Positions 54,530 to 63,543 are shown, counted from the first letter of the stretch. The stretch: 64,000 nucleotides of DNA from Bacillota bacterium (GCA_012516125.1 JAAYXB010000067.1:22582-86581); one strand, 5' to 3'. Numbers and translations are program-made. The notes: generated from the letters alone by a model not told the origin.

Positions 54530-54937
54530 TCACTCCACGCGCATTACCGTGACACCGCGCACAGGATAGGGGTTCGTGAGTATATCGCTCAAGAGCGGCA
54601 CCACAATGTCAACCAAGTAGCTCACCTCTACCCGTAGCTCCGCGCCACGCACCCGCCCGGACTGGGGAGGCGTGATGTCTACCCTGATCTTGCTTTCATC
54701 GAGGACGCTCGCCGCATCGAGAACCCGCTGGGTTATCTCCGCGTCGGTCTTCCCAAGAACTCCGATCCTCGCCCCTTCGCGCGAAGCGTGCGACACGATG
54801 AGTTGCGCACTCAGGATCCTCCCGAATTCAATGATGCCGGTGAGCAGGAGGAGGAGAACGGTAAGGACGAGAGCCATTTCCACAATTGCCTGGCCGCGGT
54901 CGCCTCGCGGAAGACAAAAGCCTTCATTGCAGAGCAT
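54530..54937 (-). CDS. tadE: TadE-like pseudopilin
   Basis: A 135-residue protein with the TadE signature RGDRGQAIVEMALVLTVLLL, that is, a Gly-Gln prepilin peptidase site with Glu at +5 followed by a hydrophobic helix, then FGRILSAQLIVSHASREGAR. ATG 54937 was chosen because GGAGGAGGGAGG lies just upstream and the protein then starts near the type IV leader; the frame is open 35 codons further. TadE is processed by TadV and assembled as a minor component. Confidence 0.88.
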   Translation of the reverse strand: MLCNEGFCLPRGDRGQAIVEMALVLTVLLLLLTGIIEFGRILSAQLIVSHASREGARIGVLGKTDAEITQRVLDAASVLDESKIRVDITPPQSGRVRGAELRVEVSYLVDIVVPLLSDILTNPYPVRGVTVMRVE

Positions 54938-55105
54938 GCCCCGCCTCCCTCCTCCTTGCTCCCCCGTCCTGCAGGGCGCGTCAGTTACGCTCTTCGATCT
55001 GCATTCGGCACGGCGCACGCTAGACTCCCGGATATGTGACATTTCAGACCGTGCCGTCCGGTTACGGCCCGGGAAGAAGTCTAAGGGACACCCAGAACCA
55101 CTCTC

Positions 55106-55663
55106 CTACACAAACACCAGGGAGAACCCGGTGGCGATAGCAATGACGAGACCAATGCCGATGGCGGCTGAATACGGGATCGCCACGCCTGAGTGGGGTA
55201 GGGGCATGGCGTCCTCGAGGGGACGCACAACCCTCATGGTACGGCCGACAAGGCCGGGAATGATGTATGAAATAAAGCCCAGCACACCCACGAGAACAGC
55301 CATGAAGGTCACGCCCAGCCGGCGGCGTCTGGCGAGAGCCACAGCCGAGATGATGCCCCCAACAATAGCGCCGTACAGAATGGAGTACGCAGCGCCCCTC
55401 GGACCCAGGATCGCTCCAATGGCAGCCAGCAGCTTCACGTCACCCGCGCCCATCCATCCCAGGGCGAACGGCACAAACAGGACGGCGCCCCCAGCGAAAA
55501 GCCCGAGCACTGACTCGCCCAGCCCGCGAAGCCCCCCTGTGAGGATCCCGAGCGCCAGGCCTGTCGCGATAGCGATAGCAATAAGCCTGTTGGGGACCCG
55601 CCTGGTTGTTGAGTCGTACCACGTCGCAAGAGCGGCGGTTATCAATGCTGCTACCGCTTGCAC
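55106..55663 (-). CDS. tadV: Prepilin peptidase TadV/CpaA (A24 family)
   Basis: A 185-residue aspartic prepilin peptidase with about six spans. The two catalytic Asp are seen in ATWYDSTTRRVPN and GWMGAGDVKLLAAIGA (the GxGDxK motif). It cleaves Flp and TadE leader peptides at the cytoplasmic face. GTG 55663 has GGGGAGG eight bases upstream; the frame is open 32 codons further without a better start. It follows the second Flp pilin gene by 76 bases. Confidence 0.92.
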   Translation of the reverse strand: MQAVAALITAALATWYDSTTRRVPNRLIAIAIATGLALGILTGGLRGLGESVLGLFAGGAVLFVPFALGWMGAGDVKLLAAIGAILGPRGAAYSILYGAIVGGIISAVALARRRRLGVTFMAVLVGVLGFISYIIPGLVGRTMRVVRPLEDAMPLPHSGVAIPYSAAIGIGLVIAIATGFSLVFV

Positions 55664-55739
55664 AGTCACAACCTCCCCAAGGCAAGTCAGTCTGGATCTT
55701 CCTACGTCTATACGCCTCGTGTTATCTGATGCTCTGCTG

Positions 55740-55922
55740 CTAACGACCTCCCATACCACCGCTCAGCCAGGGCGGCAGTCTCCCGTAGAGCCCCCTTGCG
55801 CTTACTCCCACGAGAGCCACAGCCGTGGCCGCAATCACCGCTACCAGGACAAGTATGAGTGCATATTCAGTCAGCCACTGACCGCTCTCGTCGAGGACCA
55901 GCCGCCGCAGCACGCCTGCCAT
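55740..55922 (-). CDS. flp: Flp-type pilin, second copy
   Basis: A 60-residue protein: short basic leader, cleavage site DESG/QWLTEY with Glu at +5 and Tyr at +6, then a hydrophobic helix (ALILVLVAVIAATAVALVGV) and a short hydrophilic tail. GGGGGAGG lies five bases upstream of the ATG. It is divergent from the first pilin, with a Trp after the cleavage site, so it may be a minor subunit. Confidence 0.88.
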   Translation of the reverse strand: MAGVLRRLVLDESGQWLTEYALILVLVAVIAATAVALVGVSARGLYGRLPPWLSGGMGGR

Positions 55923-56036
55923 TGTCGCCTCCCCCATTCTTGCTTGTCCAGCCGGCTTTTTCGCTCGCTTGCCGTAGCCCACCCAAATCCCACGCGCGCT
56001 CCCACTACTGGGCCATACGTTGCTCGTCCCGGCTGG

Positions 56037-56065
56037 GGGCTCGCCCGGTGGGGTCAGGCGAGCCC
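56037..56065 (-). terminator. Hairpin between the two Flp pilin genes
   Basis: GGGCTCGCC ... GGCGAGCCC, a perfect 9-bp stem with an 11-base loop in the 279-base gap after the first pilin gene. It could attenuate read-through so that the major pilin is made in excess. No T-run. Confidence 0.5.
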
Positions 56066-56201
56066 GCAGCATCACGGGATCAGCTCTACTGCGCCGCGTT
56101 CTGGCTGGCCATCTGCCTGCCAGTCACCAATACGAGTCCGGTCAGTCACTCGGATACGGCCGGCAGGTTGAACTGGACTGACTGGTCATGAGGCACCCAT
56201 T

Positions 56202-56381
56202 CTACGGGGTGGGGCGCTTCTCAAGCTCCGTCGTCGTATCCTGGAACAGCTTCTTTATGCTGCCCCCCATCGTACCCAACACTACGACTACAGCTACAGC
56301 AACCAGTGCCAGAATGAGGCCGTACTCGACCATGCTCTGTCCATCTTCTTCATAGAAGAGCCTCTTCAGCAGCGTCATCAT
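56202..56381 (-). CDS. flp: Flp-type major pilin, first gene of the Tad operon
   Basis: A 59-residue protein: leader MMTLLKRLFYEEDG, cleavage before QSMVEYGLI with Glu at +5 and Tyr at +6, then the hydrophobic helix ALVAVAVVVVLGTMGG and tail SIKKLFQDTTTELEKRPTP. AAGGAGGTG precedes two consecutive ATGs. Being first behind the riboswitch and isolated from the rest by a hairpin, it is the likely major pilin. Confidence 0.92.
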   Translation of the reverse strand: MMTLLKRLFYEEDGQSMVEYGLILALVAVAVVVVLGTMGGSIKKLFQDTTTELEKRPTP

Positions 56382-56457
56382 GACTCACACCTCCTTTCGT
56401 GCGCGTGTGCCCGACGACCGCTCAAAGAGGCTCGGGGGGTCAACCTTATCTCAAGAA

Positions 56458-56482
56458 TCAGGTCAGGTCAGGTCAGGTCAGG
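56458..56482. repeat. Five-base tandem repeat (GGTCA)5
   Basis: Five perfect copies of GGTCA lie between the riboswitch terminator and the first pilin gene, within the operon leader. Confidence 0.85.
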
Positions 56483-56564
56483 GCAAAACCGCTCAACTCG
56501 TGTAACCTGGCTGACCCGTAGGCCCCTTTTCGCGGCCTGCCGAAGAGACTCCTCGTAAACACGA

Positions 56565-56598
56565 AGCCTGCTCGTCGGTGTTGCCAACCGAGCAGGCT
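56565..56598 (-). terminator. Riboswitch expression-platform hairpin
   Basis: AGCCTGCTCG ... CGAGCAGGCT, a 10-bp perfect stem directly 3' of the c-di-GMP aptamer on the minus strand, followed by TCGTGTTT. Placed as the terminator, or terminator arm, controlling read-through into the Tad operon. Confidence 0.65.
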
Positions 56599-56610
56599 CT
56601 AAAAGTCCCT

Positions 56611-56706
56611 TCTCTTCGGCAACCCGGCTATCATGGCCAGAACCCCTCCTGGCTTTAGACCCGTGGCTTTGCGTCCCCGTCTTTCGACGGGTTTGCCTTT
56701 GTCGGG
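56611..56706 (-). ncRNA. Cyclic di-GMP-I (GEMM) riboswitch
   Basis: The minus strand carries the conserved GEMM-I core: ACAAAGGCAAACC, hairpin CGTC-GAAA-GACG with a GNRA loop, GGACGCAAAGCC, GGTCTAAAGCC and TAGCCGGGTTGCCGAAG closing the second helix. This class binds c-di-GMP and commonly controls pilus and motility genes. It lies about 230 bases upstream of the first Flp pilin and is followed by a hairpin, so it likely couples c-di-GMP level to expression of the whole Tad operon. Confidence 0.92.
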
Positions 56707-56779
56707 GGAACTTTTTTCAATTCCTAGGGATCGCTCGATCCCTAGTCAAAAAGCTATCACGTATGGCAAGTCCTGCCTA

Positions 56780-57676
56780 TCAGTCCGATGACTCATTTTC
56801 GGGTGGGACTTTGGTTATAGTCCCTCGGTCCTGGGACCACGAGAGCCCCTGGCTTATGGCCCATATGGCGGCCTGGGTGCGCCGGTCGGCCCCAAGCTTG
56901 CGGAGAAGGTGGCTGACGTGGTTCTTTACCGTCTTCTCGCTTATCGAAAGCATGCTGGCGATCTCGCGGTTGCTCTTGCCGCGCGCAACGAGGGAAAGCA
57001 CCTCACGCTCTCTTGCGGTCAGCCGGTGCCTGGGACCCCCTGTTGCTGCGCAAGCGGAGGATGCCGCCTCCGAGGGATCGGCTATCGCATGCACGACCGC
57101 CTCCTCGAAGCCAGATGCCACCTCTCGCAGCCTCGCAAGGCCCTCCACCAGCACTCTCACCACCCGCGGCGACGCGAACTGGCGCCCGCGAGAGGCCGCC
57201 CGAATCGCGTAAACGAGGTCCTCCGGGCCGGCTGAGCGGTCAAGGCACCCGAGCACCCCCGCCCCGAAAGCGTCCATGACCGCGCCAAGGACTTCGCGCC
57301 CCCCGTCTGCCGTGTCCACCACGGCCACCAGCGCACAGCTTTGGTGCGTCTCGCTGCGCATCCCCTCCGCGGCTCGCGGCTGGGCCGCTCCCGCACCCAC
57401 GGTCGGGTCCATGCCCAGGCCCCTGGCCCAGGCGGCAGGCACGGTACGCCACGCCGGAAGGTCGGACGGCGTTACCGCGCCGGCCACGATCACGTCCGGG
57501 CGGCAAGTTGCGGCCACCTCGGCCACCTGCTGCAGGTCGTCGGCCTCTCCGACTACCTCGAGGTCAGGCTCGGCCTCGATGGCGCGGCGCATCCCCGACC
57601 GGAAGAGAGCGCTTGAATCTGCAATCAGCACCCTGATCACCCGCGCCCCACGAGCGCTCTCGCCCCGTGCAGCCAC
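56780..57676 (-). CDS. NarL/LuxR-type response regulator with degenerate receiver
   Basis: A 298-residue protein. The receiver-like domain (about 12-175) starts VIRVLIADSSALFRSGMRRA, but the second acidic residue is Ser. The phospho-acceptor position (PDVIVAGAVTP, where PDVVLMDxxMP is expected) has no Asp. It also has a long loop (about 85-115). The C-terminal GerE helix-turn-helix is canonical (LTAREREVLSLVARGKSNRE ... LSISEKTVKNHVSHLLRKLG). It follows a DegS-type kinase gene by ten bases and lies just upstream of the riboswitch-led Tad operon, which it may control. With a degenerate receiver it may be phosphorylation-independent. Confidence 0.9.
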   Translation of the reverse strand: MAARGESARGARVIRVLIADSSALFRSGMRRAIEAEPDLEVVGEADDLQQVAEVAATCRPDVIVAGAVTPSDLPAWRTVPAAWARGLGMDPTVGAGAAQPRAAEGMRSETHQSCALVAVVDTADGGREVLGAVMDAFGAGVLGCLDRSAGPEDLVYAIRAASRGRQFASPRVVRVLVEGLARLREVASGFEEAVVHAIADPSEAASSACAATGGPRHRLTAREREVLSLVARGKSNREIASMLSISEKTVKNHVSHLLRKLGADRRTQAAIWAISQGLSWSQDRGTITKVPPENESSD

Positions 57677-57686
57677 GTCTCGTCCC

Positions 57687-58391
57687 TCACTTTCCAGCGG
57701 ACCCGCCCTCGGCCGGGTCCCCGATGGGGATCCTGACAGTCACTCTGGTGCCCCTGCCGGGAGCGGTGTCTATATCGAGCGAGCCGCCCAGGAGCTTGGC
57801 TCGTTCCCTCATCCCTGCCATGCCAAACTTCTCGGACTTACCCACGCCGCGCGAGATGGACGCAAGGTCGAAGCCCTTGCCGTCGTCCTCGATGCTCGCC
57901 CCCACCGCGCGTACGCCGTACCCGAGGGTGACCACCACCTTGGAGGCCAGGGCGTGCTTGCGCGCGTTGTGGAGGGCTTCCTGCACGATGCGGAATAGCA
58001 CAAGCTCAATTATGGGGTCGATCCTCGTTTCCTTTCCGAGGATGTTCATTTCCACAGGTAGCCCGTGGCGCTGGGTGAAATCGCTGATGTACCGGCGCAG
58101 CGCCGGCGCAAGCCCGAGGTCGTCGAGCATCATTGGGCGCAGGTCAAAGATGATGCGCCTAATCTCCCGGAGGCACTCGGTGATGGTCTTTCTGAGATCG
58201 CGGATCTCCTCCAGAGCGCGGGAAGGGTCCTCGGAGATGAGCCTTTCGACTATCTCCAGTTGCAGGATGGCATTAGCCATCATCTGGGCAGGGCCGTCGT
58301 GGATGTCTCTGGCAACGCGCCGCCGCTCCTCCTCTTGGGCCTTTATGACCCGCTCAACCGTGTCCTCCCCTTTCGTGCCCGACGAATACAC
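57687..58391 (-). CDS. DegS/NarX-type sensor histidine kinase, cytoplasmic
   Basis: A 234-residue HisKA_3 kinase. The phospho-acceptor box is EEERRRVARDIHDGPAQMMA; the ATPase domain has IVQEALHNARKHA (N box), IEDDGKGFD (G1) and GMAGMRERAKLLGG (G2). There is no transmembrane or sensory domain if translation starts at GTG 58391, chosen because AGGTGA lies seven bases upstream. The frame stays open to 58598, but that part is low-complexity and unconvincing. Its partner is the adjacent response regulator with a degenerate receiver, so a different target is possible. Confidence 0.88.
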   Translation of the reverse strand: MYSSGTKGEDTVERVIKAQEEERRRVARDIHDGPAQMMANAILQLEIVERLISEDPSRALEEIRDLRKTITECLREIRRIIFDLRPMMLDDLGLAPALRRYISDFTQRHGLPVEMNILGKETRIDPIIELVLFRIVQEALHNARKHALASKVVVTLGYGVRAVGASIEDDGKGFDLASISRGVGKSEKFGMAGMRERAKLLGGSLDIDTAPGRGTRVTVRIPIGDPAEGGSAGK

Positions 58392-58688
58392 GAGCGCGTC
58401 ACCTCTCAAGATGCAAGGAATGCTTATACAAGCCTGGGCGCGAGGTCTGTATATGCATTGGACCGCCGCAGGAGGGAACGAGAGCAGAAAGTTGCCCGCC
58501 GCCACGAGATCACGCCAGGCTTCGCTGGGCCACTTTGGACGGGAAGACGTGAACAAACCGGACCCGACCCGCCCTAGCAGCCCTGGCAACCCCAACACAC
58601 CCGGCGGGCCCGGCAGACCCGGTAGACCCAGACCTAGCAGGCCCAGCAGCCCGATCAGGCCCGCCAGGGCCAGATTATAGTAGGCCGC

Positions 58689-59864
58689 TCAGAATCCCAG
58701 TCCCTTCCAAAAAGACCGCGCCCTGGCCATGAACCCTTCTTTCGTGGCGGGCGCGATAATACCGGACTCCACCGGTACGTACTCGCCCCCGCGCCGCAGC
58801 GACTCCTCCGCCCTCTCAAGCACCCGGACCACCTTCGCCCCGCTGACGCCGTCGGTGAGCGGGCGCTTGCCCTCCCGGATGCACTCCAGGAAGTGGAGGC
58901 ACTCGTTCCGAAGGGGCTCGCTCATTTTCAGTTTCGGGATGTAGACGTCGCCGTAAGTGAACGTGTACTGGAACCCCGAGAACCCGTTCAGCGTGTCCAC
59001 ACCGTTCGAAGTGTCGCCGGTGCTCTCCGCCCCTTCCGCCACGCCGTTGGGGTGGGTCCCGTTCTCAAACCTTTTCATGAAGTCGCGCCGGCGATTCACG
59101 CCCTTGTTGTACACCTTGACCTTTTCGAGCGTCTCCGCGTCGTCAAACACTATCATCTTCTTCTCGCCGATTATCGTGGTCCTGCTCGCCTTGCACGGGT
59201 CAAGCCAGCTCAAATGGATGTTAGCCATCACGCCTGAGGCAAACCGAATCGTGACGAAGGCCACGTCTTCAATGCCATCGTTGACGTAGGCCTGACCTGT
59301 CGCGGCGACGCTCACAGGCTCGTCCTCCAGCAGGTAGAGAAGGGTCGCTATGTCGTGGGGGGCCTTGTCCCACAGCACGCTCACGTCTTCCCGCACGATC
59401 CCCAGGCTTGTCCGGGTAGCGTGGAGGTAGTAGATCCTTCCAAGCTCACCTGACTCGACGTATTCCTTCACCACGCGCATGGCAGGGTGGTAGTCCATGA
59501 TATGGCCGACCATCAGGACCTTGCCTGCCTTGGCCGCGATGTCAACGAGATGCCCTGCGTCCTCAGAGGAGAGGGTGAACGGCTTTTCCACCAGGACGTG
59601 CTTTCCCCGGAGCAGACACGCACGGGCTATGCTGTAATGGGTGGCCGGAGGAGTCGCAATCACCACTGCATCTATCTTCGGATCAGACGCGACGGTCTGG
59701 AAATTCTTGGTCAGCTTCACCAGCGGGTATCGCTCTCGGATGGCCACAAGCCTGGCATGATTGGTGTCGCAGCAGGTTACCAGCTTAGCCTCGGAAATCT
59801 CAGAAAAGTTCCTGACGTAGTTCTTCCCCCAGTTGCCACAGCCGATTACGCCCACATTTATCAC
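58689..59864 (-). CDS. Gfo/Idh/MocA family NAD(P)-dependent oxidoreductase
   Basis: A 391-residue dehydrogenase. The N-terminal Rossmann fold has VGVIGCGNWGKNYVRNF (GxGxxG). The family signature follows: VIATPPATHYSIARACLLRG, then KHVLVEKPFTLS. The C-terminal domain has HDIATLLYLLEDEPVSVAAT and a Thr/Asn-rich loop near 270-310. Members act on sugars and sugar nucleotides, often in surface polysaccharide synthesis; the substrate here cannot be told. GTG 59864 has GAGGAGG eight bases upstream; the frame remains open to 59990. Confidence 0.9.
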   Translation of the reverse strand: MINVGVIGCGNWGKNYVRNFSEISEAKLVTCCDTNHARLVAIRERYPLVKLTKNFQTVASDPKIDAVVIATPPATHYSIARACLLRGKHVLVEKPFTLSSEDAGHLVDIAAKAGKVLMVGHIMDYHPAMRVVKEYVESGELGRIYYLHATRTSLGIVREDVSVLWDKAPHDIATLLYLLEDEPVSVAATGQAYVNDGIEDVAFVTIRFASGVMANIHLSWLDPCKASRTTIIGEKKMIVFDDAETLEKVKVYNKGVNRRRDFMKRFENGTHPNGVAEGAESTGDTSNGVDTLNGFSGFQYTFTYGDVYIPKLKMSEPLRNECLHFLECIREGKRPLTDGVSGAKVVRVLERAEESLRRGGEYVPVESGIIAPATKEGFMARARSFWKGLGF

Positions 59865-60057
59865 TCTGGTTATCCTCCTCACAATGCCCGGAGGCGACAG
59901 GCCGACGCCACATGACAAGACGGGCCAAGACAAGACAACACAGGATAGGACAGGTGTAATCACCAGAAAACCCATGAGACAGGCTTGCATCCCACCCGGA
60001 GCAAGCCAATGTCTACGTCTACTTCTACATGAAGCTGCGAATTCCTCTTCCTAGTAT

Positions 60058-60086
60058 GTCCCCGGCGTCACAAAAGCGCCGGGGAC
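60058..60086 (-). terminator. Strong hairpin ending the metK transcript
   Basis: GTCCCCGGCG and CGCCGGGGAC form a perfect 10-bp stem with a 9-base loop, 24 bases after the stop of the small ORF downstream of metK. Confidence 0.65.
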
Positions 60087-60109
60087 CCAGAAGGACGCAT
60101 CGCACCGCG

Positions 60110-60379
60110 CTATACCGCGTTGCGGCACGCGCAGGTGGTCCAACCACCCGGCGCGCCGCAACGCAGCATTCCCACGTCCAGGCCCTGGAGCTCGCCACGC
60201 TGCGCCTCGGTCCGTTCACCGTTTTCCCAGCACAACATCGCCTCGCGCGCCCGGCGTGGCCATACCTCGTCGGACGACTCCGCGGGCAGCTCGGGCCGGC
60301 CTGCATCGGCGCTCAGTTCCATAGTCTTGACAGCCTTGCGCCGGCGTGGATCAGGCACTCCCTCATCACGCGCCCCCAA
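60110..60379 (-). CDS. Small hypothetical protein downstream of metK
   Basis: An 89-residue frame (TTG start two bases past the metK stop) or 70 residues from an ATG at 60322. Codon use resembles the neighbours (high third-position GC), and it ends 24 bases before a strong terminator hairpin. The product (ESSDEVWPRRAREAMLCWEN ... CGAPGGWTTCACRNAV) has four Cys near the end and no recognised domain. No strong ribosome binding site is seen, so coupling to metK would be needed. Confidence 0.4.
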   Translation of the reverse strand: MGARDEGVPDPRRRKAVKTMELSADAGRPELPAESSDEVWPRRAREAMLCWENGERTEAQRGELQGLDVGMLRCGAPGGWTTCACRNAV

Positions 60380-60381
60380 TG

Positions 60382-61605
60382 TCAGAACGCATCCGCCCTC
60401 AGATCGCTCACTTTGTCCAGCTTTTCCCAGGGGAGGTCGAGGTCGGTCCTGCCGAAATGGCCGTACGCCGCCACCTGGCTGTAGATCGGTCTTCGCAGGT
60501 TGAGCCTGTCTATGATGGCGGCTGGCCGCAAGTCGAAGTGCTTGCGGATGAGCGCCAGAATGTCGTCGTCGTCGAGCTTGCCCGTGCCGAATGTCTCAAC
60601 GCCAATCGACACGGGGCGTGACGACCCGATGACGTATGACGCCTGCACCTCGCACTTGTCCGCGATCCCGGCAGCCACGATGTTCTTCGCCACCCATCTC
60701 AGGGCGTAGGACGCCGACCTGTCCACCTTGGTTGGGTCCTTCCCGGAGAACGATCCTCCGCCGTGGCGAGCGGCACCGCCGTACGTGTCCACGATGATCT
60801 TTCGACCTGTGAGCCCCGAGTCGCCGTGGGGGCCACCCACCACGAACCGGCCTGTGTTGTTTATGAAGAACCTCGTCCGCTCGTCGAGAAGCGAAGACGG
60901 GATCACGTGGCGGATCACCTTCTCGATGATGTCGCGTCTGAGTGTCTCGTAGTCCACGTCCGGATGGTGCTGGGCGGAGATCACCACCGCGTCAACTCTC
61001 ACGGGGGTGTCACCGTCGTACTCCACGGTGACCTGCGTTTTCCCATCAGGACGTAGATAGTCTACGATCTCCTGCTTACGCACCTCGGCGAGCCGCCGCG
61101 CCAGCTTGTGTGCGAGCATTATCGGCATCGGCATGAGTTCCGGGGTTTCGCGCGTGGCAAAGCCGTACATCAGCCCCTGGTCGCCGGCACCCAGGTGCTC
61201 GAAGCCGTTCACGACGCCCGCAGCCTCGATCTGTCTCACTTCAAGCGACCGGTCCACACCCATGGCGATGTCGGCCGACTGCTCGTGGATGGACGTGATG
61301 ACCCCGCACGTGTCGGCATCGAACCCATACTTGGCCCTGGTGTAGCCGATTTCCCGCACCGTGTTGCGAACGATGTCGGAGATCTCCACATAGCACGACG
61401 TGGTGATCTCGCCGATGACGATGACCAGGCCTGTCGTCGCGGCAACCTCGCACGCCACGCGGGCATCAGCGTCCTCCTTCAGGATAGCATCGAGCACGGA
61501 GTCGGCGATCTTGTCGCAGAGCTTGTCCGGGTGGCCCTCGGTCACCGACTCGGACGTAACGAGCTTCCTCGCCTTAGTTGAGCATCTCCTTGTTGATTCT
61601 CCCAT
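60382..61605 (-). CDS. metK: S-adenosylmethionine synthetase
   Basis: A 407-residue enzyme converting methionine and ATP to SAM, phosphate and diphosphate. Signatures: [20 protein letters not shown] (ATP and methionine site), [12 protein letters not shown] (the GAGDQG hexapeptide) and [16 protein letters not shown] (the GGGAFSxKD P-loop). ATG 61605 follows AGGAGGGG by seven bases; the frame is open 13 codons further. Expression is governed by the SAM-I riboswitch and terminator in its leader. Confidence 0.97.
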   Translation of the reverse strand: MGESTRRCSTKARKLVTSESVTEGHPDKLCDKIADSVLDAILKEDADARVACEVAATTGLVIVIGEITTSCYVEISDIVRNTVREIGYTRAKYGFDADTCGVITSIHEQSADIAMGVDRSLEVRQIEAAGVVNGFEHLGAGDQGLMYGFATRETPELMPMPIMLAHKLARRLAEVRKQEIVDYLRPDGKTQVTVEYDGDTPVRVDAVVISAQHHPDVDYETLRRDIIEKVIRHVIPSSLLDERTRFFINNTGRFVVGGPHGDSGLTGRKIIVDTYGGAARHGGGSFSGKDPTKVDRSASYALRWVAKNIVAAGIADKCEVQASYVIGSSRPVSIGVETFGTGKLDDDDILALIRKHFDLRPAAIIDRLNLRRPIYSQVAAYGHFGRTDLDLPWEKLDKVSDLRADAF

Positions 61606-61716
61606 GTCAGCACCCCTCCTGCTCCGTATTTCCAAACCTGTCATCCAAACCCAACCATCTCAATCGCACCGGTCAATCGCACTGCTCAATCGCGCGGCGC
61701 AGCTACACCCGAGACG

Positions 61717-61752
61717 CACAAAAACGCCCCTTCCGCGTTCAGGAAGAGGCGC
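61717..61752 (-). terminator. Intrinsic terminator of the SAM-I riboswitch
   Basis: GCGCCTCTTCC ... GGAAGGGGCG followed by TTTTTGTG on the minus strand, 5 bases past the aptamer and about 110 bases before metK: a classical rho-independent terminator. Confidence 0.88.
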
Positions 61753-61756
61753 TGCA

Positions 61757-61872
61757 TCTCTCATCTCCCAGAACGGAAAGTTCTGCAGGAATTGGCACCG
61801 TGCAGGCGGGTCTGCCGCTGCCGGTTGCCGGGCTTCATCGGGCCAGTCCCTCCGCCGCTCTTGATAAGAGCT
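61757..61872 (-). ncRNA. SAM-I (S-box) riboswitch
   Basis: The minus strand carries the S-box core: CTCTTATCAAGAG, GGCGGAGGGACTGGCCCGAT, GAAGCCCGGCAACC, CACGGTGCCAATTCCTGCAG and closing GAGATGAGAG. When SAM binds, the following terminator forms and metK is switched off. Confidence 0.95.
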
Positions 61873-61956
61873 TTCCATATTGTGTTTTCCAGGCTACTGC
61901 CAGTATTATACTACCCCACCGGTGGGAAACGCAATGGCCTTTCCCAAAAAAGGCGC

Positions 61957-63543
61957 TCACAGAAGAATCGCGAGGGCCTGGGTGGCCAGCACCACGAGCA
62001 CCAGGGCGAAGGGATAAGTGGCCGCGTACGGCGCCGCGACCTCGTCGCTCCCAGCAGCGGTGATGAGCGTGCCGAGCGCCGGGGTGCTGGTCATGCCCCC
62101 GCAAATGCTGCCAAGGTTGTCGGGCAGGCTCAGCCTGAAGATCCACGCTGACGCCGCAAACCCGAGCACCATCGGTATGAGGGTGATAAGCGCGCCGCTT
62201 ACGAAAAGAAGCCACCCGTATCTGGCGACAGTCTGGACGAACCCGTGCCCTGCCGCCACGCCCGCGCCCGCCAGGAACAGCATGAGGCCCATCTCGCGCG
62301 TGATCCCGAGCATGTGCCCCGGCGGCCTGAGCGACCACCGTCCGACGCCCCCGAAATGGCCGACGATGAGACCCGCCATGAGCGGCCCTCCTGCGATGCC
62401 GAGGCTCACCGCCCCGACGCCAGGGATTTGAACGCGCAACCGGCTTATGAAAAGCCCAGCCGCAAGCACCAGGGTCAGCGCGAGCATGCCAGTCCGCTCC
62501 AGCGGGCGCCTCTGGCGCCCCAGGACAGCCTGGAACCTGTCCAACGCAAACGGCGCCCCCACTGCACGCACGACATCCTTGTGCTCGAGCACGGTATCCC
62601 CGCCCGGCGTGAACTCGATCCCGGCCCGCCTGACCCTGGTCAGGATGACCCCGTAACGCTCATAGGGGTTCAGGTCGCGCACTGCCTTCCCCGCGACCTC
62701 GCGGCTCTCCACGGCAAGGTCGCGCACCTCAACGCCAGGCTCGTCCATGGGAAGCTGCGCCCGACGCCCGATGACCTCCTCCAGCTTCGCGAGGGCCTCG
62801 TCGGTCCCCACGGCGCGGATGCCGTCACCTTTCATGAGCACCGTATCGCCGAGCGCCGGGAAGACCTGCCGCCCCCGTTGCACCCGCGACACCACCGCAC
62901 CGGTGCGTGAGAGGATGCCAAGCTCGGCGAGGGTCTTGCGGTCCACGTCGGGGTTCTCCACCACGAATTCGCGTACGAGGAGGGTCGGGACCGGGCCCGC
63001 GCTGCGGTCGGGCGCCTGGGACAGCTTCGCCACCTCCTCCTTGAGGTTCTTTCGGAGGATATGCGGCACGAGCTGGACGAACAGCACAACGCCCACCACG
63101 CCGAACGGGTAGGCTATGCCGTAGCCGATTGACGCTGCGTTATCGCCTGTCGCCTCGAGCGCCACGGCGAGGCCGGGTGTGGTGGTCAGCGCCCCCGTGT
63201 AGATGCCGACCGCGAGCGCCCGCGGGATCTCCAACAGCTTCGCGAGCGCCGCCGTAGCTGCAGCCCCCGAGCCCACTATGAGAAGGGCTATCGCGCCGTA
63301 TGACAGGGCGTTTCGCCTGAGGTTTCGAAAGAATCTGGGCCCCGCGGTGAGGCCGACGGACCCGACAAAGAGCGCAAGCCCGAGGTCGCGGACGATGCTC
63401 GGGATCTCGTACCCGAGGTGCCCGAAGTACAGGGCCGCGAGCAGCACCCCCGACGTCCCGAGCTGCATGTTTCCCACGCTAATGCCGCCGAGGATATACC
63501 CGGCGGCAGCAAGAACAAACAGCACTTCAAGAGGACTCGCCAT
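61957..63543 (-). CDS. AspT/YidE-type transporter with two TrkA-C domains
   Basis: A 528-residue membrane protein. Two halves of hydrophobic spans flank a cytoplasmic core: spans at about 1-165 (GLALFVGSVGLTAGPRFF; ALTTTPGLAVALE), then two RCK_C/TrkA-C domains at about 190-345 (LGDTVLMKGDGIRAVGTDEA; GGDTVLEHKDVVRAVGA), then spans from 355 (MGLMLFLAGAGVAAGHGFV; ICGGMTSTPALGTLI). The two GAxTTTPGLA / GGMTSTPALG repeats are typical of the aspartate:alanine exchanger (AAEx) family. Substrate is not known. It lies upstream of metK on the same strand, separated by the SAM-I riboswitch. Confidence 0.9.
   Translation of the reverse strand: MASPLEVLFVLAAAGYILGGISVGNMQLGTSGVLLAALYFGHLGYEIPSIVRDLGLALFVGSVGLTAGPRFFRNLRRNALSYGAIALLIVGSGAAATAALAKLLEIPRALAVGIYTGALTTTPGLAVALEATGDNAASIGYGIAYPFGVVGVVLFVQLVPHILRKNLKEEVAKLSQAPDRSAGPVPTLLVREFVVENPDVDRKTLAELGILSRTGAVVSRVQRGRQVFPALGDTVLMKGDGIRAVGTDEALAKLEEVIGRRAQLPMDEPGVEVRDLAVESREVAGKAVRDLNPYERYGVILTRVRRAGIEFTPGGDTVLEHKDVVRAVGAPFALDRFQAVLGRQRRPLERTGMLALTLVLAAGLFISRLRVQIPGVGAVSLGIAGGPLMAGLIVGHFGGVGRWSLRPPGHMLGITREMGLMLFLAGAGVAAGHGFVQTVARYGWLLFVSGALITLIPMVLGFAASAWIFRLSLPDNLGSICGGMTSTPALGTLITAAGSDEVAAPYAATYPFALVLVVLATQALAILL

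Noticed and set aside
56827..56838. GGTCCTGGGACC palindrome as another array-like site
   Set aside because: It lies inside the response regulator coding sequence (codons for SWSQD) and is explained by codon choice.
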